Shown in pieces: positions 1 to 8,658 of a stretch of DNA of 64,000 nt. The DNA is from Granulosicoccus sp045106195 (GTDB lineage: Bacteria > Pseudomonadota > Gammaproteobacteria > Granulosicoccales > Granulosicoccaceae). The stretch is from NCBI GenBank assembly GCA_045106195.1, contig JBGCEH010000010.1:124001-188000 (forward strand), read 5' to 3'. The stretch's first letter is position 1, and each line of letters begins with the position of its first letter. A program made the translations under genes and the position numbers. Under the pieces are notes generated by a model, which was not told the origin of the DNA, did no database searches, and saw nothing but the letters and a program-made list of their open reading frames with translations.

Positions 1-1224
1 CAGAGTGCCCATGGCGAAATAGATTTTGCCAGAACAATGCAGCGCGTACACGACGTAATCGACAAGATCGAACCCCATGATTCCGTTGAAAGATACACCG
101 GTCTGGGCGTCAACGTCATCGAGGGTGAAGGTCGTATCACCTCACCCTGGACGGTGGAGGTTAACGGCGAAACACTGGTCACACGCAACATCGTCATCGC
201 AACGGGGGGTTCGCCGTTTGTCCCACCCATACCCGGGCTCGGCGAGGTCGATTACCTGACGTCCGAAAACCTGTGGGACATGACCACACAGCCCAGACGT
301 CTTATCGTGCTGGGAGGCGGCCCAATCGGCAGTGAGCTGACACAAGCATTTCACCGGCTGGGCAGCGAAGTCACCCAGATAGAAATGGCACCACGCATTA
401 TGGGTCGTGAAGACCCGGACGTTGCTGACATGGTGCAACAGCGATTTGAATCAGAAGGCATCAATGTGATGGTCGACACTAAGGCCGTAGCCGTCGAGGT
501 CACAGGCGATGAAAAAGTGCTTGTCTGCGAGCGCGACGGACAAACGGTTAAGGTGGGCTTTGACGAGATCATGATTGCGGTCGGTCGTAAGGCGAATACC
601 ACAGGATTTGGCCTCGAAGAGCTCGGCATCGCTCTCAATGACAATGGCACGGTGGCCGTCAACGATTTTCTGCAAACTGACTTTCCCAACATCTATGCAG
701 TAGGCGATGTTGCGGGTCCTTATCAGTTCACACATGTTGCAGCGCATCAAGCCTGGTATGCAGCGGTGAATTCGCTGTTCGGCATGTTCAAGAAATTCAG
801 GGCCGACTACCGTGTTATCCCGTGGGCTACGTTTACAGATCCTGAGGTTGCCAGAGTCGGGCTCAACGAAACCGATGCCAAGGCTGCCAACATACCTTAT
901 GAACTCACCACCTACGGCATCGATGATCTTGATAGAGCCATCGCCGACAGCAGTGACTATGGTGTTGTAAAGGTATTGACTGTACCGGGAAAAGACAAAA
1001 TTCTTGGCGTGACCATTGTCGGTGAGCATGCCGGAGATCTAATCGCCGAGTATGTACTGGCCATGAAGCACGGACTTGGATTAAACAAGATTCTCGGTAC
1101 CATTCATATCTACCCCACCTTGTCTGAAAGCAACAAATACGCAGCAGGCGAGTGGAAGCGGGCCCATCAACCCGAAAAGGTGCTGGCACTGCTCAAGAAG
1201 TTTCATGCCTGGCGCAGAGGGTAG
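1..1224 (+). CDS. FAD-dependent pyridine nucleotide-disulfide oxidoreductase, MerA/Lpd-like (5' partial)
   Basis: The frame is open to the first base, so the N-terminal FAD-binding segment and any redox-active CxxxxC lie outside the window; 407 residues are visible. Seen: the second FAD-site motif (IATGGSPFVPPIPG), the NAD(P)H Rossmann motif GGGPIGSE followed by an acidic residue after the second strand, the FAD motif YAVGDVAG, and a C-terminal dimerisation domain ending with the HIYPTLSE stretch typical of dihydrolipoamide dehydrogenase and mercuric reductase relatives. The most likely subfamily is the chromosomal mercuric-reductase-like flavoproteins of unknown substrate that often accompany TVP38/TMEM64 membrane proteins; that neighbour cannot be seen here. 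Electron transfer from NAD(P)H through FAD to a disulfide or similar acceptor in the cytoplasm is family knowledge. The substrate is unknown. Confidence 0.9.
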   Translation, partial: QSAHGEIDFARTMQRVHDVIDKIEPHDSVERYTGLGVNVIEGEGRITSPWTVEVNGETLVTRNIVIATGGSPFVPPIPGLGEVDYLTSENLWDMTTQPRRLIVLGGGPIGSELTQAFHRLGSEVTQIEMAPRIMGREDPDVADMVQQRFESEGINVMVDTKAVAVEVTGDEKVLVCERDGQTVKVGFDEIMIAVGRKANTTGFGLEELGIALNDNGTVAVNDFLQTDFPNIYAVGDVAGPYQFTHVAAHQAWYAAVNSLFGMFKKFRADYRVIPWATFTDPEVARVGLNETDAKAANIPYELTTYGIDDLDRAIADSSDYGVVKVLTVPGKDKILGVTIVGEHAGDLIAEYVLAMKHGLGLNKILGTIHIYPTLSESNKYAAGEWKRAHQPEKVLALLKKFHAWRRG

Positions 1225-1269
1225 CGTTACATCGTTCCCGCAGAACAAAATATAAGGTGTTGTGTTTAC

Positions 1270-1310
1270 AAAAAAAAAGGGGTTGGACAATGCATTGCCC
1301 AACCCCCTTT
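1270..1310 (-). terminator. Rho-independent terminator of the GH16 gene
   Basis: Inverted repeat GGGGTTGG...CCAACCCC with an inner CAATG/CATTG arm. Read on the minus strand the stem is followed by nine T, so it fits termination of the GH16 gene (stop near 1396). Read on the plus strand only TTT follows, so bidirectional use for the oxidoreductase is possible but weaker. Confidence 0.8.
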
Positions 1311-1395
1311 AACATATACCTGTTAACAAAAAATCCTTTAAGAGCTGTGTAGCCCTGCTGCCGTATCTCCAGTTCTAAGCGGCTACCTTATTCTA

Positions 1396-3459
1396 TTACT
1401 TGCGCTTATACACTCGAACGTAATCAATTTCCAACTCCGGATCCTTGAAATCACGGATGTCCTTCGATGTCGGGAATCGTTCGCTGCGTGGACGTCCAAG
1501 GCCACCGGCATTCTTAGGAAAGTTTGTCCAGTTTCCACCCATTGCCAGATTGATCATCACATATAACTCTTCAAAGTCAGCTTCCTTCTCCTTCAACTCG
1601 CTAACCTTCTCACCGTCAATGAACCAGGTGATCTTGCCCGGCGACCATTCAACCGCGTAAACATGGAAGTTCTGGCTGTAATCTATGCCAGTGTAAATCT
1701 GTCCGGACGGCTTGGGCTTGATGAAATTTGCATCGCCACCATAGGTCCGGGTCACATTCTTGAAATAATGAAATGAGTTGTAAACATAATGCGGTGCGTG
1801 ACCAAGGTTTTCCATGATGTCGATCTCGGTTCGCTGCGTACCTTCCCATGCGCGCTTTTCGTGGAATAACCAGAACGCCGGAAACGTACCTTCGTGGCTT
1901 GGAATCTTGATGCTCGCCTCGAAGTAACCATACTTCTGGGCAAATTTCTCGTGAGTTGAAATTGCACCGGACAGGAATGGCTGTTGATGCACGATATCGT
2001 CAAGCTTGCCGTGCGTACGGCGACGTTCTCTATCATTCAGAGGATTGACCGTCGCTTTTATCGACAGTGTGTTCCCATCAAACTTGAACGGATTGTAGAC
2101 CGGGACAATGTCCTTCTGATGTTCAGGGTCCGGACTCAGAATGTTCACATAAAACTGATCTTCACCATTGATGAGGCGATACTCATATCGCTCACCATTC
2201 CATTCCCCATCCCAGCGCAATTGCGAGTGCCAGCGATAGGGATTAAGGGCTGTGCCGTTGAACTCGTCGCTGAATACCAGCTTGTAGCCTGACTTGTTGT
2301 TGACTTCCGAGTAATCATACGACGCTGGATCTATGAGGCTTTCCACCCTGGATGCATTCTCATCACCCCCGCCGCTGTTCTGTTGTGGCGGTGGTGGTGC
2401 TGGCTCTTGTTCATCATCGCTGGATGCCAACTCGGTATCGTCAGACCCGGAACTTTCCGAATCGTCGATTGCATTACCGGTCACCTTGATTTTCAGCGTC
2501 TTTGACCGTTCCGTCTTCTGACCCGAATCGTCGATTGCCTTGACTGTAAGGGAATGGGAACCGACCCATAGATCTTCACTCACCCACTGAGTATCGTCGG
2601 TGATTCCCGCAACTTTTCCATCCACGGTGACTTCGTATTCTTCTGCACCCGATACCGGATTCCATCCCCAACGCACATCGTTATCTGCGAATTCGACAGC
2701 CGTGAGACCCTGAACCACGCTGAAATCCTCTGACGATGAGGATGCCGATGAACGCGAAGATGATGTCGTGGTTCCGGATTCTGCCGATGCGGAGGCACTG
2801 CCTGTGACCTGAATCTTTACCGTGTCGGACTGCTCGGTCAATTCGCCAAACGAATTGATTGCCTTGACAGTCATGCTATGTGTACCGCTCCACAGGCCTT
2901 TGCTCTTCCAGGAAGTACCTTCGGTGTTGCCAGCGTAGAGACCATCGACAGTGACTTCATATTCTACAGCGCCAGGGACACTATCCCACTCCCAAAGAAC
3001 GTCGTTTGCCCTGTATTCAGTGCCGCGAGGGTTCTGTGGAATGTCGAAACTGTCAGATGAGGAGGACCTCGCCCTGACGTCAGCAGCGGCAGATACCAAC
3101 GTGCTCCTTCCATGTGTCCCATACTTGAATCGCGTACTGACGCTAATTTGCGCCTGTAAAGTCCGATCCGAGACGTCGCCACTTTCACCGACTGCGACCA
3201 CAGACATCAGGTGCTCGCCTACCGCCAGATCATAACTATAGAATTTGGATTCACTGGTGGAACCCTGAGGCTGGCCGTTAACGGTGACGTCGTATCTGAC
3301 AGCACCGGATACCGGTCTCCACTCCCACTTAACGGTGTTCTGGCGAACTTCAGTACCGCGTAGATCACGCGGAGTTTCGATAGCCAGTGCCGCGCTGGAG
3401 AGCAGAACGCACGCAGCCAGAAGGATAGGAGGCAGTGTTATAAGCTTGTGGTTTATCAT
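1396..3459 (-). CDS. Secreted glycoside hydrolase family 16 beta-glucanase with three Fn3-like modules
   Basis: 687 residues from the ATG at 3459. That start was chosen because it opens directly on a signal peptide (hydrophobic core, then SSAALA, cleavage near residue 26); the longer TTG frame adds 20 non-signal residues. Three related beta-sandwich repeats of about 80 residues lie at about 29-107, 140-219 and 247-328. Each has a WEW/WGW-P-V-S/P-G-A pattern and a conserved Y-x-V-T-V-(D/N)-G, and they are joined by Ser-rich and Asp/Glu/Pro-rich linkers. The C-terminal GH16 domain (about 392-687) carries the catalytic signature EIDIME, with nucleophile Glu545 and acid/base Glu550. The family hydrolyses beta-1,3/1,4 glucans or sulfated galactans; laminarin-type glucan is my best guess. 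No transporter or regulator of a polysaccharide locus is adjacent. Confidence 0.93.
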   Translation of the reverse strand: MINHKLITLPPILLAACVLLSSAALAIETPRDLRGTEVRQNTVKWEWRPVSGAVRYDVTVNGQPQGSTSESKFYSYDLAVGEHLMSVVAVGESGDVSDRTLQAQISVSTRFKYGTHGRSTLVSAAADVRARSSSSDSFDIPQNPRGTEYRANDVLWEWDSVPGAVEYEVTVDGLYAGNTEGTSWKSKGLWSGTHSMTVKAINSFGELTEQSDTVKIQVTGSASASAESGTTTSSSRSSASSSSEDFSVVQGLTAVEFADNDVRWGWNPVSGAEEYEVTVDGKVAGITDDTQWVSEDLWVGSHSLTVKAIDDSGQKTERSKTLKIKVTGNAIDDSESSGSDDTELASSDDEQEPAPPPPQQNSGGGDENASRVESLIDPASYDYSEVNNKSGYKLVFSDEFNGTALNPYRWHSQLRWDGEWNGERYEYRLINGEDQFYVNILSPDPEHQKDIVPVYNPFKFDGNTLSIKATVNPLNDRERRRTHGKLDDIVHQQPFLSGAISTHEKFAQKYGYFEASIKIPSHEGTFPAFWLFHEKRAWEGTQRTEIDIMENLGHAPHYVYNSFHYFKNVTRTYGGDANFIKPKPSGQIYTGIDYSQNFHVYAVEWSPGKITWFIDGEKVSELKEKEADFEELYVMINLAMGGNWTNFPKNAGGLGRPRSERFPTSKDIRDFKDPELEIDYVRVYKRK

Positions 3460-3888
3460 TGTCTCTTGTTTCAAAAATATAAAAATCTGCGAGTCAGGTC
3501 GCTGCGACTTACGAGCCAACGCCTCGGGCAGCTCGTTACGAATCTGACAGGATTACCGAATTGAAAACTAGAAAGCAGCGCCGAGGACGAAACCTGCCAT
3601 CGATGCTTCGAAAGCAGGCTACAAGCTAGTGGCGGCGCGGCTTACTGCGCACCATGACTCGAGGCAACTTGTCGGTGAGGGAGTCTACCGACCAATTCGT
3701 CAAAAGAAGCACGCACATTTATGAACATCTGTACATGAACTAAAGGAGGTAACTGGACTTTTTGATACCAGCGCACAGACATAGGCTTTTTCACCTAAAG
3801 GCGAAATCGCAAGGCAGAATTACAAAATGGATAATTGGTATTTTTGCCGGGATATAGTGCTGATAAAAAATAAAAAGTATCAACCACT
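3460..3888. other. 429-base region between the GGDEF-EAL gene and the GH16 gene
   Basis: No convincing gene. It is the leader side of the GH16 gene and the tail side of the GGDEF-EAL gene, both on the minus strand. It holds a compact set of inverted repeats at 3567-3638 (reported separately). A weak hairpin TTTCGCCT/AGGTGAAA on the minus strand near 3799-3816 could end the upstream gene but lacks a clear T-tract. A consensus ribosome-binding sequence AAGGAGGT sits on the plus strand at 3743-3750 with only a 31-codon TTG frame behind it. Confidence 0.6.
3567..3638 (-). other. Candidate structured leader with crossing inverted repeats upstream of the GH16 gene
   Basis: Three pairs of complementary arms occur in 72 bases: ACTAG (3567-3571) with CTAGT (3626-3630), GCGCCG (3578-3583) with CGGCGC (3633-3638), and CCTGC (3593-3597) with GCAGG (3614-3618). 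The first two pairs cross, as in a pseudoknot. It does not match a riboswitch class that I recognise. The strand is inferred only because the downstream gene is on the minus strand; chance is a real alternative. Confidence 0.3.
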
Positions 3889-6387
3889 TCAGGAAATGAG
3901 TTCGGGCTCGCCCAGATGATAGCCTTGACCAAAGTCGATTCCTATATCTCTGACAGCGTCCAGCAGTCCGGGTGTCTCGATGAATTCGGCTACGGTTCTC
4001 TTGCCCATGGACTTGCTGATGTCACTGATAGCCTTGACCATAGTGAAGTCGGTATGGTCAGCCAGTATGTTCTTGACCAGCAAACCATCGATCTTGAGAA
4101 AGTCGATAGGCAGTCTCTTCAAGAACGCAAAAGATGACAATCCTGAGCCAAAACCATCAATGCTGAACCGGCAACCAAAATCAGAAAGCACGTCCATGAA
4201 GTCACGCACTTTGGACAGGTTGGCGATAGCAATGGTTTCAGAGATTTCAAAACACAACTTGGCAGGTTCTACATCACTGTCAGTGATCGTGCGCATCAGG
4301 TTTAACGAAAAATCCGCATTAATGCACGAAGCTGCAGATAAATTGATACTCACGTGACGAATGGAATGCTGAAGAGCAGGATTTGATGAAAGCCAGCCTA
4401 TCGTCAACGCGATTGCCCGCTCATCCAGCTCCGACACCAGACCGTAGCGCTCCGCCGTCGGAAGAAACGCATGAGGGCTTATCAAATCGCCATTAGGCAT
4501 CTCAAGACGCAGAAACATCTCAAAACGTAGTCCATCTGCCTGATCGTGCAGTGGAAGGATTTTCTGGGCCGCAAGACGCAGGCGTCCGGCTTCCAGTGCT
4601 GTATTGATTTCTTCCACCCAATGGGTCGCAATCTTGCGATTACTGTTATTGCCCTCGCCTTCCCGATACACCACCACACGATTACGCCCTTGATCCTTGG
4701 CGATATAGCAGGCGGAGTCGACGGCGCTGAACAAAGACTCAATGCTCTCCCAACGGTCGTCTACGACCACAAGACCGATACTGACCCCTACCGAAAAGCG
4801 GTTTTCGTCCCAGATAAAATGAAAATTCTCTACCTCATGACGGATCTGGTTAGCCAGTTTCAGCGCCTCAGGCACACTGCACTTGTAAAGGAGCACGCCA
4901 AATTCGTCCCCACCGAGCCGGGCAAGCACATCGCTCTTGCGCACAAGGGAATCAAACAACTGGGTTAGTTGCCTTAGCAGTTCATCACCCGCCTGATGGC
5001 CACAGGTATCGTTCACTATTTTGAATGAATCAAGATCCATGAAGCAAAGTGCATGTGCCTCACGACTGTGGCGAGAGGCCTCCAACGCTTCGCGTACCGT
5101 ATTTTCGAAACTGCGGCGATTAACTATGCCAGTCAGCGCATCATGGTTCGCATGATAAGCCGTTGTCTCTGCCAGCCTCACAGAGGTTGTTACATCACAA
5201 CCAACGCCACGATATCCAACAAATTGACGAGACCGGTTGAACACAGGAATACCACTGTACCTGACAACTCTGGTCTCCCCACCCGTCGACCAGCGGAACT
5301 CAAAGTCTCGGAACGGCACCGCGTCTTCCAACTGCTGCAAATGGTTAATCCAGTGCGACTCATCATTGATATTGGCAGGGTGATCAAGAAGCTGGGCATG
5401 AGTACGACCCAAAATATGCTCTCGTGGTATCCCCAGCACAAGCGCCAGACCATCTGACACCACGCGAAAAGTCAGCTTGGCATCGGTTTCCCAGAAAAAA
5501 TCTGCCGCGGCGCTGGCGTAATGGCGGTAGCGCTGCTCATTGGATCGCAGCCGTCGCCAGTCATCTACCTGCTTGACCGACAGCGAGGTTAATGAATTAT
5601 GCGCACCCATTACCTCAGGAATCTTGTCATCTTCGAGTTGCTCACCCACTTCATCAACTAGGGATACATCCACAAACGACAATAGCAAAGCCCGCGATGC
5701 ACCCCATTGAACGTGGGCCGCACTTGCAATAAGCTTAACCTGCCCACCCGATTTAGACCGTGCCATTAAGGTGACACGATCTTTAGCGGTGTCTGCAGTC
5801 GCCGCCAGATTATTTACTGCCTTTTCAATGGCCTTTTCATGAACGTCCTGAGTAAAGATGTCGGCAACCTGCGCGTGGTCGATTAACGACTGGGCACTGG
5901 TATAGCCCAGGACTCTGGCAGCGTTGTCGTTGGCAAACAGAATGGATCGGCGCGCGAAAATGAGGCTCCCCTGGATACCATCATTGACCAAGGTCTGATA
6001 GTCGATGGTTACCGCTGATTTTGGTGCTCTATATACCGGCCCACCCAGCAATCTGATATCGATTCCACGTACCTGAGCGTCTTCGTCGATAACTGGCGTA
6101 CGAACGATCATTGCCTGAACACGCTCACCACTGGCGCTGGCAGAACTTAAATCTATTGCATTGATTTCGGCCTTTGCAGAGAATATGGCCTGGCTGTCCA
6201 GTGCCATCTGCTCGCGGGCCAAAGCCCCCGGGAACAGGTCGAAATCGGTTTTGCCAATGATATCGTCGGGCGACTTTCGCCCCAAACTTCTCGCAAACGC
6301 CAATGAGCAGGCGCGGTAAACAAGCCTCTCATCCTTTAGCGCTACACGATCACTGGCCTGGCCATCTATGGTGACGCGTCTCAGCAT
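3889..6387 (-). CDS. PAS-GGDEF-EAL protein: likely active diguanylate cyclase with a degenerate EAL domain
   Basis: 832 residues, no membrane segment seen, so a cytoplasmic sensor. Order: an N-terminal PAS-like region (1-110), further PAS-like regions (about 120-250 and 290-405), GGDEF (about 410-575), EAL (about 590-830). The GGDEF motif is intact (RLGGDEFGVLL), and RKSD five residues before it matches the RxxD inhibitory c-di-GMP site. In the EAL part the signature is EMF, with Glu kept. The NLS Asn, the EISE Glu, the KID Lys, the AEF Glu and the GQGY Gln are all present. The usual DDFG has become DGFG, which removes one metal-binding Asp. I infer c-di-GMP synthesis with feedback inhibition and a weak or lost phosphodiesterase activity. 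It lies upstream of the GH16 gene but 429 bases away. Confidence 0.9.
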   Translation of the reverse strand: MLRRVTIDGQASDRVALKDERLVYRACSLAFARSLGRKSPDDIIGKTDFDLFPGALAREQMALDSQAIFSAKAEINAIDLSSASASGERVQAMIVRTPVIDEDAQVRGIDIRLLGGPVYRAPKSAVTIDYQTLVNDGIQGSLIFARRSILFANDNAARVLGYTSAQSLIDHAQVADIFTQDVHEKAIEKAVNNLAATADTAKDRVTLMARSKSGGQVKLIASAAHVQWGASRALLLSFVDVSLVDEVGEQLEDDKIPEVMGAHNSLTSLSVKQVDDWRRLRSNEQRYRHYASAAADFFWETDAKLTFRVVSDGLALVLGIPREHILGRTHAQLLDHPANINDESHWINHLQQLEDAVPFRDFEFRWSTGGETRVVRYSGIPVFNRSRQFVGYRGVGCDVTTSVRLAETTAYHANHDALTGIVNRRSFENTVREALEASRHSREAHALCFMDLDSFKIVNDTCGHQAGDELLRQLTQLFDSLVRKSDVLARLGGDEFGVLLYKCSVPEALKLANQIRHEVENFHFIWDENRFSVGVSIGLVVVDDRWESIESLFSAVDSACYIAKDQGRNRVVVYREGEGNNSNRKIATHWVEEINTALEAGRLRLAAQKILPLHDQADGLRFEMFLRLEMPNGDLISPHAFLPTAERYGLVSELDERAIALTIGWLSSNPALQHSIRHVSINLSAASCINADFSLNLMRTITDSDVEPAKLCFEISETIAIANLSKVRDFMDVLSDFGCRFSIDGFGSGLSSFAFLKRLPIDFLKIDGLLVKNILADHTDFTMVKAISDISKSMGKRTVAEFIETPGLLDAVRDIGIDFGQGYHLGEPELIS

Positions 6388-6678
6388 TGGCCAGGCGAAT
6401 TAGCATAGAAAATTGATTCACTCACTGCAGCACCTGGCTTCCGAGTTATGTGTGCTTGAGTATAAAGCACGAGGGCAAAAACAATCGTCACATTACCTGC
6501 GCTTTCTGTTGGATTTTCACCACAAGAAAATCCGTTGAATTCCAAGTTACGACGGTATTTCCCCCTAATTAATACAACGATTGAGTCAACCATCCAGCGG
6601 CGAGAAAGTCCTGATCCTGAAGAAGTGACATAATGCCGAAAAGTAAATTGCTTCTGCCGTCACTGGGAAAAATGCATC

Positions 6679-7875
6679 ATGAGCGACCGACCTGCCGACC
6701 CCATTGTCATTGTGGATGGCTCAAGAACTCCGATGGGCGGCTTTCAAGGCGAGCTGTCGGCGCTGAGTTCCCCGGAACTGGGCGCATTTGCCATACGCGC
6801 CGCATTGGCGCGTGCGGGTGTCAGCGGTGACGATGTTGACGAAATCATCATGGGTTGTGTGCTTCCGGCAGGTCTTGGGCAGGCTCCGGCAAGACAAGCC
6901 GCATTGGGCGCAGGTGCCAGACTCGACGCTGGCTGTACTACCGTCAACAAGATGTGCGGCTCCGGAATGAAGGCCATGATGCTTGCCCATGATGCCTTGT
7001 TGGCAAACAGCCATGCCGTGATAGTGGCCGGTGGACTGGAGAGCATGAGCAATGCACCGTACCTGCTACCCAAAGCCCGCTCCGGGCTACGAATGGGGCA
7101 CGGCGAGGTCAAGGACCACATGTTCCTCGACGGTCTGGAAGATGCGTACACCCCGGGCAAACTCATGGGACATTTCGCCGAAGACACCGCCACCCATTAT
7201 CAGTTTACCCGTCAATCTCAGGATGATTTCGCCATCACTTCGCTCACACGGGCCCGGCAAGCCATGAGTTCCGGCATCTTTGATAAGGAAATAGACTCGG
7301 TCACTATCGCAAATCGAGATGGATCCACCGTCGTTAAAGCCGACGAACAACCCCCGAAAGCCAACCTTGAACGCATCCGTGACCTACGCCCGGCATTCTC
7401 AAGAGAAGGCACCGTGACCGCCGCCAATGCCAGCTCAATTTCCGATGGCGCCGCCGCACTTGTCCTCATGAAGCAAAGCGAAGCCGAGCAACGCGGACTA
7501 AGCCCAAGGGCACGTATCCTCGGTCACGCCACTCACGCACAGGCACCCGAATGGTTTACCACCGCCCCTGTATACGCCATGGAAAAATTACTGGCAAAAT
7601 TGGGTCGCAAGACATCCGAAATCGATCTGTATGAAATCAACGAAGCCTTTGCCGTGGTTGCAATGGCTGCCATGAAAGAGCTTGGATTACCGCATGAGAA
7701 AGTTAACGTACACGGCGGTGCCTGCGCACTGGGCCATCCAATTGGTGCATCCGGAGCACGCATTGTCGTCACATTGATGAACGCTCTGGATACGCACGAT
7801 CTGAACTGCGGTGTTGCCTCACTGTGCATTGGCGGCGGGGAAGCTGTCGCTGTCGCTATCGAAAGAATCGTTTAA
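6679..7875 (+). CDS. Acetyl-CoA acetyltransferase (thiolase)
   Basis: 398 residues, the standard length for a type II thiolase. Nucleophile Cys93 in KMCGSG, NEAF motif near 320, His353 in the GHPIG segment, and acid/base Cys383 in CIGGGEA are all present. It condenses two acetyl-CoA or cleaves beta-ketoacyl-CoA; the direction cannot be told from sequence. It is the first of three co-directional genes whose partners look catabolic, which favours thiolysis. A 291-base divergent spacer separates it from the GGDEF-EAL gene and should hold its promoter. The start at 6679 is preferred because it gives the canonical N-terminus; an ATG at 6633 is out of frame. Confidence 0.92.
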   Translation: MSDRPADPIVIVDGSRTPMGGFQGELSALSSPELGAFAIRAALARAGVSGDDVDEIIMGCVLPAGLGQAPARQAALGAGARLDAGCTTVNKMCGSGMKAMMLAHDALLANSHAVIVAGGLESMSNAPYLLPKARSGLRMGHGEVKDHMFLDGLEDAYTPGKLMGHFAEDTATHYQFTRQSQDDFAITSLTRARQAMSSGIFDKEIDSVTIANRDGSTVVKADEQPPKANLERIRDLRPAFSREGTVTAANASSISDGAAALVLMKQSEAEQRGLSPRARILGHATHAQAPEWFTTAPVYAMEKLLAKLGRKTSEIDLYEINEAFAVVAMAAMKELGLPHEKVNVHGGACALGHPIGASGARIVVTLMNALDTHDLNCGVASLCIGGGEAVAVAIERIV

Positions 7876-7885
7876 GGACCACAGG

Positions 7886-7921
7886 ATGAAGTTCACAGAA
7901 GAACAATCGCTCTTACCATAA
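7886..7921 (+). pseudogene. Possible remnant of an acyl-CoA dehydrogenase start
   Basis: Eleven codons beginning behind a GGA-containing site read MKFTEEQSLLP and then stop. Acyl-CoA dehydrogenases commonly begin M-x-F-x-EEQ-x-L, and such a gene would fit between thiolase and the downstream catabolic genes. The 120 bases that follow show no clear acyl-CoA dehydrogenase sequence in any frame, so this may be a coincidence or a short translated leader. Confidence 0.2.
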
Positions 7922-8040
7922 ATCAAATTAAGGTTTTCCAACGAAGGTCTGGCGCTAATGGTGACCAACGACATCTGGTCTTGCTTTCGGTCAAGCACAC
8001 AGCACCTCTTTAACATCGTGTCAAGGACACACAAAGTCAC

Positions 8041-8655
8041 ATGAGTAAAACCATTGATTTCTACTTCGACTATTCGTCTCCCTTCGGTTATCTGGCCAGT
8101 GAGCGGATAGAAGCCATTGCTCAGAAGCACGACAGAGCTATCGTCTGGCACCCCCTGTTACTGGGTGCTATTTTCAAAGTCACAAAACAGGCGCCTCTTA
8201 CGCAAGCTCCACTCAAAGGCGACTACTCTATACACGACTTTTCGCGTTCGGCCAGAGAGCATAAACTGACCTACAAGCATCCCGATCCATTCCCTATCGC
8301 CACGGTCTGGGCATGCAGAGCCACACTATGGCTTCGCGATAACGCCGATGCATCTATCCGAGCTCATACAACCCCATTCGTTCACGCCGTATTCAGAGCG
8401 TTTTACACTCAGGGACAGGATATATCAGACCAAACGGTACTCAGTACTATCGCCAGCTCTCTCGGCATAGACCAAAACCAAATGGGGGCAGCACTAGGTG
8501 AACAATCCATCAAGGACGCCCTGCGCCGAGAAGTGGACGATGCCGTGAATACCGGCATTTTCGGCTCTCCCATGATGATTGTTGATAACGAACCCTTCTG
8601 GGGGCATGACCGTCTTGAACAGCTTGATCGCTGGCTGGACACAGGTGGCTGGTGA
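8041..8655 (+). CDS. 2-hydroxychromene-2-carboxylate isomerase-like protein (DsbA/GST-kappa family)
   Basis: 204 residues, a thioredoxin-fold protein with a helical insert. The N-terminus IDFYFDYSSPFGYLA carries the conserved SPF/Ser of the GST-kappa and HCCA isomerase family. The C-terminus (FGSPMMIVDNEPFWGHDRL) is the family's cis-Pro and substrate-side motif. HCCA isomerases use glutathione in naphthalene degradation, but most genomic homologues lie in general fatty or aromatic acid degradation clusters with no proven substrate, and that is the case here. It is followed after 3 bases by the enoyl-CoA hydratase, so the two are probably translated together. The ATG follows 165 bases without a clear gene. 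Confidence 0.85.
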   Translation: MSKTIDFYFDYSSPFGYLASERIEAIAQKHDRAIVWHPLLLGAIFKVTKQAPLTQAPLKGDYSIHDFSRSAREHKLTYKHPDPFPIATVWACRATLWLRDNADASIRAHTTPFVHAVFRAFYTQGQDISDQTVLSTIASSLGIDQNQMGAALGEQSIKDALRREVDDAVNTGIFGSPMMIVDNEPFWGHDRLEQLDRWLDTGGW

Positions 8656-8658
8656 ATC

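Noticed and set aside
451..1029. Long antisense frame under the first gene.
   Set aside because: The plus-strand oxidoreductase is unambiguous; the opposite frame shows no family pattern.
3762..3857. A 31-codon TTG frame behind a perfect AAGGAGGT on the plus strand.
   Set aside because: Spacing of 11 bases and a TTG start are weak, the peptide is not recognisable, and the region is upstream DNA of a minus-strand gene. The site alone does not make a gene.
6633..6830. An ATG frame starting 46 bases before the thiolase gene.
   Set aside because: It runs out of frame through the thiolase coding region and has no protein-like pattern.
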